DNA from: Cucumis sativus
Taxonomy: Eukaryota > Streptophyta > Magnoliopsida > Cucurbitales > Cucurbitaceae
Direction of reading: 5' to 3'
Length of the DNA stretch: 64,000 nucleotides
NCBI RefSeq assembly: GCF_000004075.3
Contig: NC_026655.2
Coordinates: 22,119,489-22,183,488, forward strand
The translations under genes were made by a program, and so were the position numbers. Position 1 is the first letter of the stretch. Each line of letters starts with the position of its first letter. A model generated the notes under the pieces. The model saw only the letters and a program-made list of their open reading frames with translations. It searched no databases and was not told where the DNA came from. Positions 38,427-51,647 of the stretch are shown one piece after another.

Positions 38427-41134
38427 ATGGCTCCGGCACCCAGACCTCCCTCCCACCTCCTCCCCTCCGTCGTCGCCATCTGCTTCCTCTCCCTCACTTT
38501 CCTCCTTTGTTACAAGGTCTCTATAACTCTATTTCTTCATTGCTGCATTTCTTAGACACCATTTTCTTATACTTACTTAGTTCTATTTCCTATTTCTTTG
38601 CCCACTTTCAGGTAGATGATTTCGCTGCTCAAACCAAAACTGTTGCTGGTCACAACTTGGATCCAACTCCATGGCATTTGTTCCCTCCCAAGACATTCAG
38701 TGATGAGACTCGCCATGCCAGAGCTGTTAAGATCATCCACTGTTCTTACCTCACCTGTCGCTATGCCACCAACAATGCCACTAAATTCCCTTTCCATTCC
38801 GCTGTATCAGCTCCCAAATGTCCTGAATTCTTCCGGTGGATTCATCACGATCTGGATCCTTGGGCTCGTACTCGAATCTCGATGACCCAGTTGGAAGAAT
38901 CTCAGAAATTTGCGGCGTTTCGTGTAGTGATCGTGGAAGGTAGGCTTTATGTTGATATGTACTATGCTTGTGTGCAGAGCAGGGCGATTTTCACGATCTG
39001 GGGTTTGGTTCAAATGCTTAGAAGGTACCCTGGAATGGTGCCGGATGTGGATATGATGTTTGATTGTATGGATAAACCGAGTATCAATCGGACTGAGAAT
39101 AAGGCCATGCCGCTGCCTCTGTTTCGGTATTGCACGACGGAGGCTCACTTCGACATTCCTTTTCCTGATTGGTCTTTCTGGGGATGGTATGTATGGCATC
39201 GAATTAAGATCCCTTCTCTGCTTTCATAGTTTGTTCTGTCCCATCCTTGAATTGCAACTTTTTCACCTAAAGTCTTGGCTTTCATTTTTCTTCCAACAGT
39301 TGTATGTTATGTGATGAGGATTAGGAAACTAATTATGTTATATTTTTCATCAATGGATGTGGGGATGTTATGCAGGCCAGAAGTGAACTTAAGATCATGG
39401 AGGGAAGAGTTTGAAGATATAAAGAAAGGGTCGAAAAATTTAAGTTGGTTCAACAAATTTCCTCGAGCTTATTGGAAGGGAAATCCAGATGTTGATTCAC
39501 CTGCTCGTGAAGAGTTGCTGAAATGCAATCACTCAAGAATGTGGGGAGCTCAGATCATGCGTCAGGTTCAATCTGGAATCCTCAAAGCTCTTTCTTTCTT
39601 TCTATGAATTTCTTTTGTATTATACGCAAATCACTTGTTGTTGAGCTGGGAAAACTCAATGTGCTTCATGGCAGGACTGGGCACAAGAAGCAAAAGATGG
39701 TTATGAGCAGTCTAAGCTATCCAACCAATGCAACCACCGGTGAGGATGGCTCTTTCCTTTGCGGATCCGAACTTGAGATTTTAATTGAATGGAATTGGTT
39801 GGCTTGGTTTATGTTTTGTAAAACCAAAATAAACCGGACCAAACAAGAAAATCAATTACCTCATAGAAAAAAGAGGGTAAAAACCAACATTTATTTAGCT
39901 CAAATTACTCCAATGTTTGAATGCTTAATTTAATTTAGGGCTGAAAATAGGTAATAAAAAATTATGGCAACCTGAATCAAGAAAATTAAATCAAATTGAT
40001 TGGTTTGATTAGAAGGAATTGATTAGAATAGTTGGTTCGGTTCATGGTCTAATAAGAGCAAACAAAACCAAACCCTAAACTCCTCAAAGGAGGTTTGGCC
40101 CACGGACTTAAGTCAGTCTTAAACAACTCACGTTTATACCTTTATTATTGTTGTGTGTTAACTGGCTAGCTGAGGCCACCGTCTCTATCTGTCTCTGCAG
40201 GTATAAAATCTATGCCGAAGGGTTTGCTTGGTCTGTGAGCTTGAAGTACATTCTTTCATGTGGTTCAATGTCTTTGATTATTTCACCTCAATATGAAGAT
40301 TTCTTCAGCCGTGGTCTTGATCCTTTGAAGAACTATTGGCCCATCCCCTTCACTAACATGTGTGAGTCTATTAAGCATGCTGTTGACTGGGGAAATACTC
40401 ATTTCCCTGAGGTATATAATTCTTAACTTCCTTATCGTAATTCTTTTTCTTGGTTCATGTTTATTACTATAAAATCTCTCTTCTTCCTACAACAGTTCCA
40501 TATAGAGAAGAATATAGGTTTGTTTGAACCTGTGAATTTGGAAGTTGGTGATTGTTTTTGTTTCTCAACACTGAACTCGAAGGTGTATGATGTTAATTTG
40601 ACTAACTTATGAAAGCTACCTTTACTCTGAGTACCAAATTTTACAATTTATTATATATTAACTCTAAAAGTTTAAGCCGCTGAAATATGTTTGGTTCATA
40701 AATTCGATATGAACAATGAAAGGAAAATGCTGCTTTCATGTATAACAAACTTACAGCAATATATTAAAATCATGAACCAAATCTGCCCATGGAATATGTT
40801 AACTTTTCTCTTCCATACGTTCTAAAGAAGGATTCGTTGAAAACAGGCCGAGACTATAGGACGGCAGGGACAGAAATTCATGGAGAACTTGAGCATGGAT
40901 ACAGTCTATTCTTACATGTTTCACCTCATCACAGAATACTCAAAGCTTCAGGACTTCAAGCCAACCCCGCCGCCATCGGCTTTAGAAGTATGTACTGATT
41001 CCTTGCTTTGCATTGCGGACGAGAAGCAGATGCAGTTCCTTGAGAAGTCAGCTGCCTCGGTTTCGTCAGTCCCTCCGTGCTCACTCAACCGTGGTGGTAG
41101 TGATATCATTTATAGTTGGCTGCAGCAAAAGTAG
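38427..41134 (+). CDS. GT90/CAP10-domain glycosyltransferase, O-glucosyltransferase rumi-like, 6 exons
   Basis: Exons are 38427-38516, 38612-39186, 39376-39565, 39675-39739, 40201-40411 and 40847-41134. The frame is kept and the product is 472 residues. It is a type II membrane protein by appearance: a short N-terminus, one hydrophobic segment (about 13-28, VVAICFLSLTFLLCY), then a lumenal part. The CAP10/DUF821 domain has features common in plant members: ISMTQLEESQKFAAFRVVIVEGRLYVD, a PDVDMMFDCMD acidic motif, PFPDWSFWGWPE, KIYAEGFAWSVSLKYILSCGS and HAVDWGNTH. Animal Rumi/POGLUT1 transfers glucose or xylose to EGF repeats. Plant substrates are largely unknown and probably cell-wall or glycoprotein glycans in the Golgi. 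Exon 6 starts after the AG at 40845-40846, which restores AETIGRQGQKF. Confidence 0.93.
39828..40045. repeat. Inverted AACCGGACCAAAC / GGTTCGGTTC motif pair within a GT90 intron
   Basis: Within intron 4, AACCGGACCAAAC near 39832 is roughly mirrored by TTGGTTCGGTTC near 40030. This suggests a small decayed inverted-repeat element. The match is short and target duplications were not identified. Confidence 0.3.
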
Positions 41135-41309
41135 AGGAGGAAGGCGATGTAGGAGGAAGAAATGGCTGCACAAAGAGCCTCAAAGTAGAAGTTATGTATG
41201 TTTTTTTTTGTTCCACTTTAGATTATCGAGGAGAGTAGTGTTTATGCTATAGTGATTTAATTAAAGTAATTTTACGCAAAAAAAATATGTCTAATACTTT
41301 GTGTGAATC

Positions 41310-41470
41310 TGACCAAAGTTCTACATTGGTTAGATAAAAAGATGAGCTTAGATATACAAGTGAGAACATCTATCTCTTTTGGGATGATACTAAAAACAAA
41401 GTCATGAGAGTGTATACCGAAAGTGAACAATATCATACTATTGTAGAGACTCTGATCAGTCTATCGAATG
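41310..41470 (+). mobile_element. LTR/TRIM-like dispersed repeat fragment
   Basis: The run TTCTACATTGGTTAG, TTTTGGGATGATACTAAAA, GTCATGAGAGTGTATACC and GAACAATATCATACTATTGT resembles a widely dispersed plant LTR-type repeat that I recognise by its 'acattgg ... caatatcatac.attgt' pattern. No paired LTR or coding region was found, so it is a fragment or solo copy at most. Confidence 0.4.
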
Positions 41471-44400
41471 AGCAAAGAGCTTGGGATAAGCTCAATCTAA
41501 ACTATTAGTTATAGGGTTGTAGTATATAAGGTTGGATGAGGTTAGTTTTGCAAGGGATGTTTTTGGACCAATCCAAGGGAACATAAAAATCAATCCTCAC
41601 AATTTTGACGTAAATAAAGTTAGCTAGACTAATTATCATTATATTGATCAACATAAAAATTCAAGTTGGTTGAGTAGTAGGCAACCCGACTCTCCCAATT
41701 TTGGTTTAGGATGGATTGAAAGTTAGAGGTCATTTATGACCGACCAACCATAAAATTTGAGTCGGTCATGTGGCAAAGAGTCAACCATCAAAATTATATT
41801 TTAGTTTGGACTAAAGAAAGAGTAAAATGGATAAAACATGAAAGAAATGTTGGATATATGAAAGGATAGAAACATGCAGTGATTGTTATTATCACTTAAT
41901 GAAGTTCAAACTTTGAATTGATTGTGAAGTGTAAGAGATAGATGTTTTAGAGAGCGAGGAAGGACGGTGTTGATAGAGGAAAAGAAATCCTAAAAATACA
42001 CACATTTATATACAAACACTAAATTAATTGAGTTTAAGTTAAGTTGAACTTTAATTTTATTCACGTACAAATAAAACAAAATATACTATTTTTTTAAAAA
42101 AAACTAACCCAACTCAATTCTTGTGATTTGAGTTAAGTAAATTAAGCTTTTCCCGGTCGTAAACTATTTTAAAATCGACTTAGACAACTATTCAATAGTT
42201 GGATTGTCTCAGTGAGAAAGTAACTACATATAGTGAAGAAGAAGGGTGAATATTATGTTAATGTGAGGATATAGAATATAAATGCCTCCACTAACTTCTT
42301 AAAACATTTAACTTAAATATCAATGAAATCACCAAAACACTGAATGAAATCAAAATTTATACCCAAAAGAAAAAAGGAAAGTATAAAGATGGAATAGAAA
42401 TACTTCAAGTGACAGGTATAAAGATGTATAACATAATTATATCAATGAAATCAAATGTGATATCCCCTTCAGTTCCTTTTGACATAATATTCCATATTTG
42501 ATTTGGGTTCTGTCTTTTCAAATTTATTTTGATTTATTTTCAAGGTTACTTTTCATTATTCATATTTTAAATTAAATACACGTGATAAATTTTTTAGAAA
42601 ATGAAACGAAAAAAAAAAAAAAAAAAACTTTGAGGTGATACGATTTAAACCCCAAAATAAATATATTTAATAAATAAGTGGGTTATTTTTCTTTTATTTA
42701 CTTTGAAAATAAAGAATCTCGAATAAATTAACCATAAATTTTAGGAATAGGCAGCAAAAGAATTTCAATTCAAAAACATGTTCATACATAGAACCAAAAA
42801 AAGAAAAAAAACAGGTTCATTCATTTTTCTTTTTATTTTAATACTTTTCATGAAATTATCTCACGTTAAAAAAATCACAAAATCTCAAATAGATTGATGA
42901 TCTAAAAAGAGGTACTGTGTTTGATTTTAAGATAGTATAAGTTGTATATCAAATCTAAAAATGACTGACATTCATAAACAATAATAGAAGTTTATTAGTT
43001 TTTACGCTGATAGAATCTAAAATTTTATTGTATCTTGTAAATATTTTAATTTATTTTATTATTTTTAAAAATGGTCCTAATAAAAATAAAATATAAAAAA
43101 TTAATATTTTGTAAACTAAAAACTCACGTAAATATTTCAAAATTAAGAAAACTTAACAAAAAAACATTTACACTTTATTTTCAATGTATTAATTATTTCT
43201 AAATAAATTAAATATAATTTTCTTCCAAATAAATGATTAAAGAATGATGTTGTAGAAATTGTTTTACAAAAGATTGATATAAAAAATATTTTTAATAAGT
43301 TGGAAAGATAATTTGTCCTAAACTCAAAATTAAAGTGTTCAATTCTTCCGATATATAAATGAACATTAAACACGATAGGGATAGGGTGTTGAGTACAAAT
43401 CTAACCTAATACAATATAATTCAAAATACTATAAATATTGGACCTACTTTCCGCTACCAATGAGCATAATATCACTCTAGCTAGCTCAAACTCAGCATCA
43501 TTTCAATCTAAATATACACTCGAGCATCAGAGTGTAGTATTATGTTGGGTTTTGGCTAAATATTTGAAGAGATGAATCTCAAATCTAAAAGAAAAATGAA
43601 AATAATGAGTTCCTATAGATAAAAAGACTAGGAGTGAGTTTCAACCGCTCTGATTGATTCTACTGCTCAAAACAGCCATAAATCTCAACTAATAGGACTA
43701 TAACCTATTTCCATCATAAAGAGTATGACCACTTAAAATAACACTCTTCAAGATTTTAAAACTTTTTCGACACATGTCGATAAACCCTATTGAGTTTGAT
43801 GTTGTAACTTTCACCTACTTTGCTCACTTGAAAGTTCTTCAACCATTGATATACAAGTATCATGACTTATCTTGCATATTTGTTTAGTCAATGCTCTGTG
43901 TCCAAATTTATAGAACTTTTAACATCACATCCTCGTTCATGGTAAAACAAATATACCATATGAGGATGGATTCTATCTTTCTTCGAGAGAACAATTTGTT
44001 GTCTTCCTTGATAGATGGTCTTAGCATCCAACCTAGATCCTTTGGCTACCTACTCTGTTAAGACAATCATTTTTTATATGCTCACAAATTGTATGCATTC
44101 TTAACCTCTTTTATGCATGAACTCTTTTCTTCTTCTTCTAATTGCTAGCTACCAATGTTGAGTTCTCTTTTGAAGTACGTCCTTCACTTTTCAATCTTCT
44201 TTTCTCTCTATTAGAAGTTTGCTAGTAGCTTCAACAAAATCTAAAGTTTTCTTTCCGTACATCAAGTTTGGCTCTATATGTGTTTGTAAGAAGTGAAAAG
44301 TGATAAGATGAGTTTGAGTGTCTTTTATCTTCATTCATCTTCTTCACTTCAATCACCTCCAACTTAGAAAACACAACATTAAGAACACCACATGATTCAA

Positions 44401-47400
44401 AAATTTTGTACCTTCCTCCATCTGCAACATGTGGGGAACTAATCTTTCAAGTACAATCAAATTTTATATGCCGTTGGCCTAACATTTTTATATCGTTTTT
44501 ATACCCTTTCACACCTTTTTTTCCACTCCCAACAAGTGAATACAAAAAGGAATTAATCATAACTTTGTATTTCTTTTGGAAGTAATTAAAAACTCATTTG
44601 TATTTCTTTTCAATGAAGAAACTAATCATAATCAACTTTCATAGATAGGATATAGATCTTCAAATATTTTACCAAAACTCAACACGAAGAACATATCAAA
44701 CTGAGTTTCTTTCTCTCGTATCATTTCTCTATAATGATACTCCAACTCGTCACCTCAATCACTTTTGTGTGAACTTGTGATTAAAATTTCCTCCATTAAC
44801 CCAACTTGTTACATTTAAAATATTGTTGAGATAACAAATATAATATAATGTAAACTCAGAACATCACTCCAAATAAGGATTTGATTGAAAAAACCATATG
44901 TAATAAATGGTAGATGAAAAGATTTAAAAATAAAAACCAAAGTAAGAACGAACCTTAAATATGAAGCTATGAGACTAATACATTTGTCCAAAATATTTAT
45001 TATTCTTGATAAAGATGGCATCTTCTCTCTTGAGGTCACTTGTAGTTTTATATTTTTTATTTCTTTCTCAATATTACAATATTTTATTTTGGTTTCCCAC
45101 TCTACATACTTTTTTCTTTTCTTGTTTTTTTTTTTTTTTGGAAGTTTAAATCACTTTATTCTTTTGGGGAATGAATTCCTTAACTTAATTATTTAGTCAT
45201 TAAAATGACAATGGAAGCATTAGAATAATTAGAATGCAAGTTGAACAAATTTTGTTAAATGACAAATGATTTAACCTTTTTGTTTTAATTAATCCATTCG
45301 TGTATTTTTTTTTTTTTATCGTGAACACACTAGCATAATTGAAAAAAGTAAATGTCAATAGTTTTTGTTATTTGTAAATTTGAATAGTCTACTCTTTGGT
45401 AATTTTTTTAGTTTAGTCACATGTATAATCAAATTAATTAATGATTAACTATTAATTATATGGTTAGGCCATAACATTTGTTTGAAAAACAAAATTATAG
45501 TTTCAAAATATATGAAAGTGAGAAACTCAATTTGTGGATACAAACTTTATGTAAAACACTTACGAATTTTTTAAGTACAGTGTTTTCAAATTTCAAATTT
45601 TTTCGATAAACTTTAATTTATACCTATATATATTCTTTTAAATACGTAATAGCTTAGTTTTTGTTACTAAAAAAAATTAGGATAAGACATTTAATGTAAA
45701 ACTGACTTTGTCATTCATTTCGATTGAAAAAAATGGCTTCTAGAAATAGATTATAATTTTTCCACAACTAATTTCTTTTTAAAATATAATTAATTATAAA
45801 TGTGAAAAGATATTAAATATATATAATTACTATTTGAAGTCATTAGCATTATTGTAAAAAGATTATGAAACTTTCACATTGTTTGAAGAGAAGAAATGCA
45901 TGGTTACTAAAAAAATATATAGTAAAATTCATCCAACTCTCCTTAATTCATTCAAGTATTTTTTATAAATAGTTTCATTTTTTTCTAAACTACTTGTTAA
46001 TAAAAGTAAAGAAAAAAATTACAAATGTTATTTGTTAAAATAAATGTTATTTTGATATTTTGTCCCAAAAAAATGAGCTTGAGAGATATATATGAATGAG
46101 CAATAATTATATTTTTCGTTTTTGGTTAGAAGATTGAGTGCTATGAATTGTTTTAAGATAAGTTCAAAATGAGAAAAATTTAGTGAAGAAATAGTGCTAT
46201 ATGCAAACACTATTTCTTTCCAAATAAATTAACTAAAACTTTCATAAATAAACAAATAATTGTTTTTGTTTTTATTTGTTTGTTCTCACCTTATCTTTGA
46301 CAAAATAGTAAAAAATTAAAGAAAAAAAAAAAAGCAAGCAAACAATTTGAACATAAAATTCAAGAGTCAAACATTTATAAGTTTCCTACCACATTCAAAT
46401 CTTAATTTTTTATAATTGTTATGTTATATTTGAAAAACAATATACTAAAATAATGTATGTATTTGCTTTTCACACAATTAGATGTGATGTATTATTACTA
46501 CAAACAAGAAACTTCTTACTTTCCAAATAATTGACCATAAGATACTTTTTAAGAACCTTTTTCATATTATTAATATTTCTTAATAATTTACAATTTTGTT
46601 TGACAACTTCCCTTTATTGTTATTTAATTTATTTTCTCCTAACCAATAACTAAAATGATTGACCTTATTACTAAACATTTATCCAAATTTGAAATTTTCT
46701 AACCATCAGACAAAAAAAAAAAAAACCCACATTTTTCTTGAGCAAAAATAAAACTTAAAATATATTTTTACTATATTTATAAATATAATTATTTTAAAAA
46801 ATAACTATACTCTAATGTTTTGAATTTGTGATAGTCCAAATCGAAGTTATTACTAATCATATTATCTCAATTTTTTAATGAGTATTAAAAAAACCAACAA
46901 TAAAGACTCAAAATACTCATCAAACTCACTAAACTGATCACCTACGCACACAAAAGCTTGGCAAAGGCTCGTCAAAGGCGGACTCGATCGAGATAAGCGG
47001 TGATAACTTTTTTTTCTTTTTAATTTTCATGCATTCCAAAATCTCAATAAATAACCCCAAATAATAATAAAAAATAAGAGAAATTATCAAAAATAGAATA
47101 TGTGACAAAATATTTACGCTTTTCAAATTTCAAAACATTTAATTAAATATACATGCACACAGACATATTTACACCTTTCAATTTCAATTAATTTAATTAT
47201 AAATCATTCAACAAAATTATCTTAATTTTGTTGGTGTTACGAATACACACTTTAGGACTATTATACAAAATGGGATGGGTCAATAAGTCCTAACAAGGTT
47301 TCAAAATACCTCTCTTTGTTTTAATCTTAATTACAATAAGTAGAAAATAAATTTTAAACATGATCTATCAATTATGGACTTCTATGATAGATAGACTTTG

Positions 47401-49010
47401 AAAATTTTACTTCTATTTCATTTTTTAGAAAATATTATTATATATGTTAATATTTTGAATCTAATTACTATATTTATAACTATTTCTTCTTCTTTTTACT
47501 ACCTTGTTGCAAAAAGAAAGGTGACTATAAAATTGATGTTTGTTCTCTGATATTATTATTTTAACCCGACTTGAAAATTGAAGTTTCAAATTTAGAGCAA
47601 AGTTTAGAACCTTCAAAACTTCGTAAAAGCTCCAAAAACTCTGTGCAATAATATGCATACCCTCTTTTTATTATATGATTTCAAACTTTCAATTGTAAAT
47701 AGGGGAAAGACCGTTGTCAAACTAGATTCATATAAACCATGGATGACAAAATATTGATGAAAATCGAAATCATATCATTCAAAAGTTTAAAAACTAAAAT
47801 AAACATTTTCAAAATTGATGAACAAATGTAAAATATAATCATCTAGACAAAGTGAAAGCAAGATGCATGTTAGCATTTAAGATTTTCAAAAGTAAAACTT
47901 TAGTTCATTCGAATAAATTTTCATAATTACTAATTCATAAAACATACTATGCACGTAAAATTTATAATATTTTTATATTTTTATGTTAGGACACAAATTT
48001 TTTTTAAAGATTATGGTTTATATATCAAATAATTTCAAAAGTTCTCATTGTTAAAAATGTTAGACACAGTAAAATTTTAAGAGATTTTAATCTCCATCAT
48101 CCAATCATGATGTTTCAATTTTCATATCTATGCTAAAAATCACATTAAAATAAAACATCACTTTATTGTATATGATCACTTCGATTTGAGTAATCATGTT
48201 GTGTAGTAAATAGGTTACTATGTGCACAAACAATTTCAATGTTAGATTGCGATCATCTTTCATAGCTATGATTAACGTAACCTTACACCCAACACGAAAA
48301 GAGTACCACTTTGTCATGTAATCAACAATGATATGACTATCTATTCAAACATATCTTCATTGTTAGATGGTGATGTTTATGTATGTAAAGCCTAGATCAT
48401 ACCTATATATGAAAGAATACATATATCTAACTTGTTTGACATGAATAGTTGTAATGAATGACACAAGATGAATTAATATAGATCTAAAGATTCTCTCCAT
48501 GTAGTCATCTTTTATATATAACATAGATGTAGATCATTGTACACATGATCTCCCTCCTTTCCTCCCACACTTTCTCATTTGTTTCTCTCTCTTATTTCTC
48601 TCCATCAATCTCCCTAAGAACATTTGACCAAATTAAAAGAAAGTTTCACATCACAAAGAGCCAAGGAACACTTTTCTAAACCACAAAGAATCCAATTCAA
48701 ACCAAACTATAGGGACCAAATTAAAACTAGAATTGAAAAACTATAGTATTAGTTTCCCCAAGGCAAAAAGGGAGTGTATGTTTGGAGAAATTGGGAGGGA
48801 GAAACAGTAGAATCTGATCTGATGGTAAGAGAAAAGCACCCAAATTCCTAGCTTTTATAAGGAATATATTGGAAGAAAAGAAGAAAAAAGTGCTCCAATA
48901 ACATAAAAAGAAAGAGTCTAAACTCAAACTCTTTGATCTTCTCAACCCATGGCTGCCTTCCTGGTGGCTGAGTTGTTCCAAAAATGAAGACCAAAAACTT
49001 TTCCTTTTGC

Positions 49011-49019
49011 ATATATAAA
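49011..49019 (+). promoter_or_regulatory. TATA-like element upstream of first PLC gene
   Basis: ATATATAAA about 90 bases before the start codon, followed by a pyrimidine-rich CTCTCCCTTTCTCTTTC leader, is a plausible core promoter. Confidence 0.45.
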
Positions 49020-49104
49020 CATATTTCAAACCAATACAAACCAACCCATTTCTCATTTTCATTCCAATTCTCTCCCTTTCTCTTTCAATTCCTTTTCTTT
49101 TTCT

Positions 49105-51647
49105 ATGGGAAATTACAGAGTTTGTCTCTGTTTCATTAGAAGGTTTAAGATGTCTAAAGAAGAGCCACCACCTGACGTGAAGGAGGCGTTTGTCAAATAT
49201 GCTGGCGGTGTTGCCGCCAATATGACCGCCGAGCACCTCCGATCGTTTCTCGTTGAGTTTCAAGGAGATCAGACGGCGTCACTGGCCGATGCTCAACGGA
49301 TTGTTGAACACGTGCTTCAGCGACGACATCACGTGATCACCAAACTCACGAAACATTGTCTCACTCTTGATGATTTCTATTACTATCTCTTCTCTATGGA
49401 TCTGAATCCCTCAATTTCAGATCAGGTGAGGAATTAGTTTCTCTCATTTCTTGAAGATTTGGTTTCTGGGTCTTGTTCTTCAGATTGATGAGGATTTTTC
49501 CCCGCAATATAGATTTGAAATATATGAGATTTTTTTAATTACAAATTCTTAGATATGTTAGTGTTTGAATCAACTTACAGGTTCATCAGGATATGAGAGC
49601 TCCATTGTCTCATTATTATATTTACACTAGTCACAACACATACTTGACTGGGAATCAATTGAGTAGTGATTCTAGTGATGTTCCAATTATAAATGCACTG
49701 AAGAGCGGCGTGCGAGTTGTGGAGCTTGATTTGTGGCCAAATTCTGAAGAAGATGAAATAGATGTTCTTCATGGAAGGTGGAATTGTTGATAATTGAGAG
49801 AAATATGTGGAGGGAGATTAATGAAGTTTTTCTGACTGAAGTTGAATTTGTAAATTTTTTGATTTAGGACTTTGACAACACCTGTGGAATTTGTTAGATG
49901 TTTGAAATCTATTAAAGAGAATGCTTTCATAGCATCTCCATATCCTGTCATAATTACTCTAGAAGATCACCTTACTCCTGATCTTCAAGCTAAAGCCGCA
50001 GAGGTATCATATATGCTGTTACCTTAAATTTCTAGGAGAGTGAAATTTTTTGTTCACAGTAATGGTGAAAATGATTGTTTTTTGTTTGCAGTACATAAAG
50101 GAAACATTTGGAGATATGCTGTTCTTTCCTGAAGCAGAATATCTACAAGAATTCCCTTCTCCTGAAGAATTGAAGTATCGGATCATCATTTCAACAAAAC
50201 CCCCTAAAGAATACCTCAAATCCAAAAATGTGAAAGGGGAGAATTCTTTCAGTGATGATGAGACTGATGATGAAGATGGGGTTGATACGGTCTGCTCGAA
50301 ATTTTACCACATTTTAGCTGTGTTTTTCTAGTCATTTTCTGGTTCCAGTATCTTGATGGAGTATACAACTTCGTTGGGTTGCAGAGTGAGAGTGAATCCA
50401 GCGAGAGTGATGACAGTGATTACGAATCTTACACTACAGGTGTATCGGAATACAAACGTCTTATCGCCATTCATGCTGGAAAACCGAAAGGAGGTTTGAA
50501 GGAAGCTCTAAAAGTTGGAGCTGACAAAGTTAGACGCCTTAGCTTGAGTGAAAAGGCACTCAAAAAGGCAACTAAAGCTCATGGAAAGGATGTTATTAGG
50601 TAATAATAACATAGACTTCAATTTACTCGAGCAGCACATTGTGAAATCCAAAGCTTCATTCCCCAATTATTCACTACTCTTTTTTACAATGATTTTTCGA
50701 ACTGATACCCATCTTGCCTTGTTCTTGGTTCCAGATTCACTCAGAAAAACATGTTAAGGATATATCCAAAGGGAACTCGGGTAAACTCGTCCAACTACAA
50801 GCCACAAAATGCTTGGTTACATGGGGCCCAGATGGTTGCTTTCAATATGCAGGTATTTTCTTTTCTTTTTTTTTTTTCTGGGATCAAATGACAATACTGT
50901 GCTTTTCTTTTTTAAAAAATCAACTTAGTTGGATCATTGCAGGGACATGGAAAGTCTCTCAGCTTAATGCGTGGGATGTTTCGATCTAACGGAGGTTGTG
51001 GTTATGTGAAAAAACCTGATTTTCTACTCACAGTTGATGCCCATGGCAAGGTGTTTGATCCTACTGCAAATTTGCCAGTTAAAAGAACTTTGAAGGTAGT
51101 GGTTTGCCAAACTAGATCTTGTATGATGTTTTGCTGGACATGCTCTCAAAAACACTATCATGCAAATGCCAGGTGAAAGTCTACATGGGTGTTGGCTGGA
51201 ATTTGGATTTTGAAAACACCCACTTTCATTTATATTCTCCACCTGACTTCTACACAAAGGTACGTTTCAAGTGAATGGCAATCCAGCTAATCCAAGCCCA
51301 TTGCTCTGGAAAATAATGTTACCAGAACTGAGAGTTTATTGAATTCTATGCAGATTGGAATTGCAGGAGCCCCAGCTGATGAGCTAATAAAGAAAACAGA
51401 GATCAAAGAAGAGACTTGGAGCCCTGTTTGGAATGAAGAGTTCACATTTCCTTTGACCATTCCTGAATTGGCTTTACTTCGAATCGACGTGTATAGTTAC
51501 AACATATCAGATAAGGATGTTTTCGGAGGACAAAACTGTCTTCCTGTTTCTGAAGTGAAGCCAGGCATCCATGCTGTTCCTCTTTTTGACCGTAAAGGAT
51601 CGAAGTACAGTTCTGTAAAGCTTCTAATGCGTTTTGAGTTTTCCTGA
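49105..51647 (+). CDS. Phosphoinositide-specific phospholipase C, upstream copy (PLC6-like), 9 exons
   Basis: Exons are 49105-49425, 49581-49777, 49868-50003, 50092-50289, 50385-50599, 50735-50852, 50943-51095, 51173-51259 and 51354-51647, giving 572 residues. The layout is that of plant PI-PLC: an N-terminal EF-hand-like lobe (1-107), an X box (108-255), an acidic Asp/Glu/Ser linker, a Y box (about 305-430) and a C-terminal C2 domain (about 445-570). Catalytic residues are present: H125 in SHNTYL, H171 in LHGR, the VELDLW and TLEDH acidic residues, and STKPP, SSNY and GMFRSNGG. The enzyme cleaves phosphoinositides at the plasma membrane to give diacylglycerol and inositol phosphates. The start [10 protein letters not shown] and [11 protein letters not shown] suggest the PLC6-like branch (moderate). 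The C2 loop reads [12 protein letters not shown], differing from the usual acidic EYD.S.KDDF. Confidence 0.95.

Larger units (their letters stand above)
41135..49104. other. 8-kb AT-rich intergenic region, no gene supported
   Basis: It begins with the GT90 3' region, followed by an LTR/TRIM-like fragment (41310-41470). There are diverged copies of the GATAGA family (about 42990-43075 and 47350-47450). A less AT-rich stretch at 43500-44800 could be decayed element sequence, although no reading frame survives. The last few hundred bases hold the promoter of the first PLC gene, with a TATA-like ATATATAAA at 49011-49019. Confidence 0.5.

Noticed and set aside
48105-48317. 70-codon minus-strand frame
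   Set aside because: No homology recognised and no codon character; random frame in AT-rich DNA.
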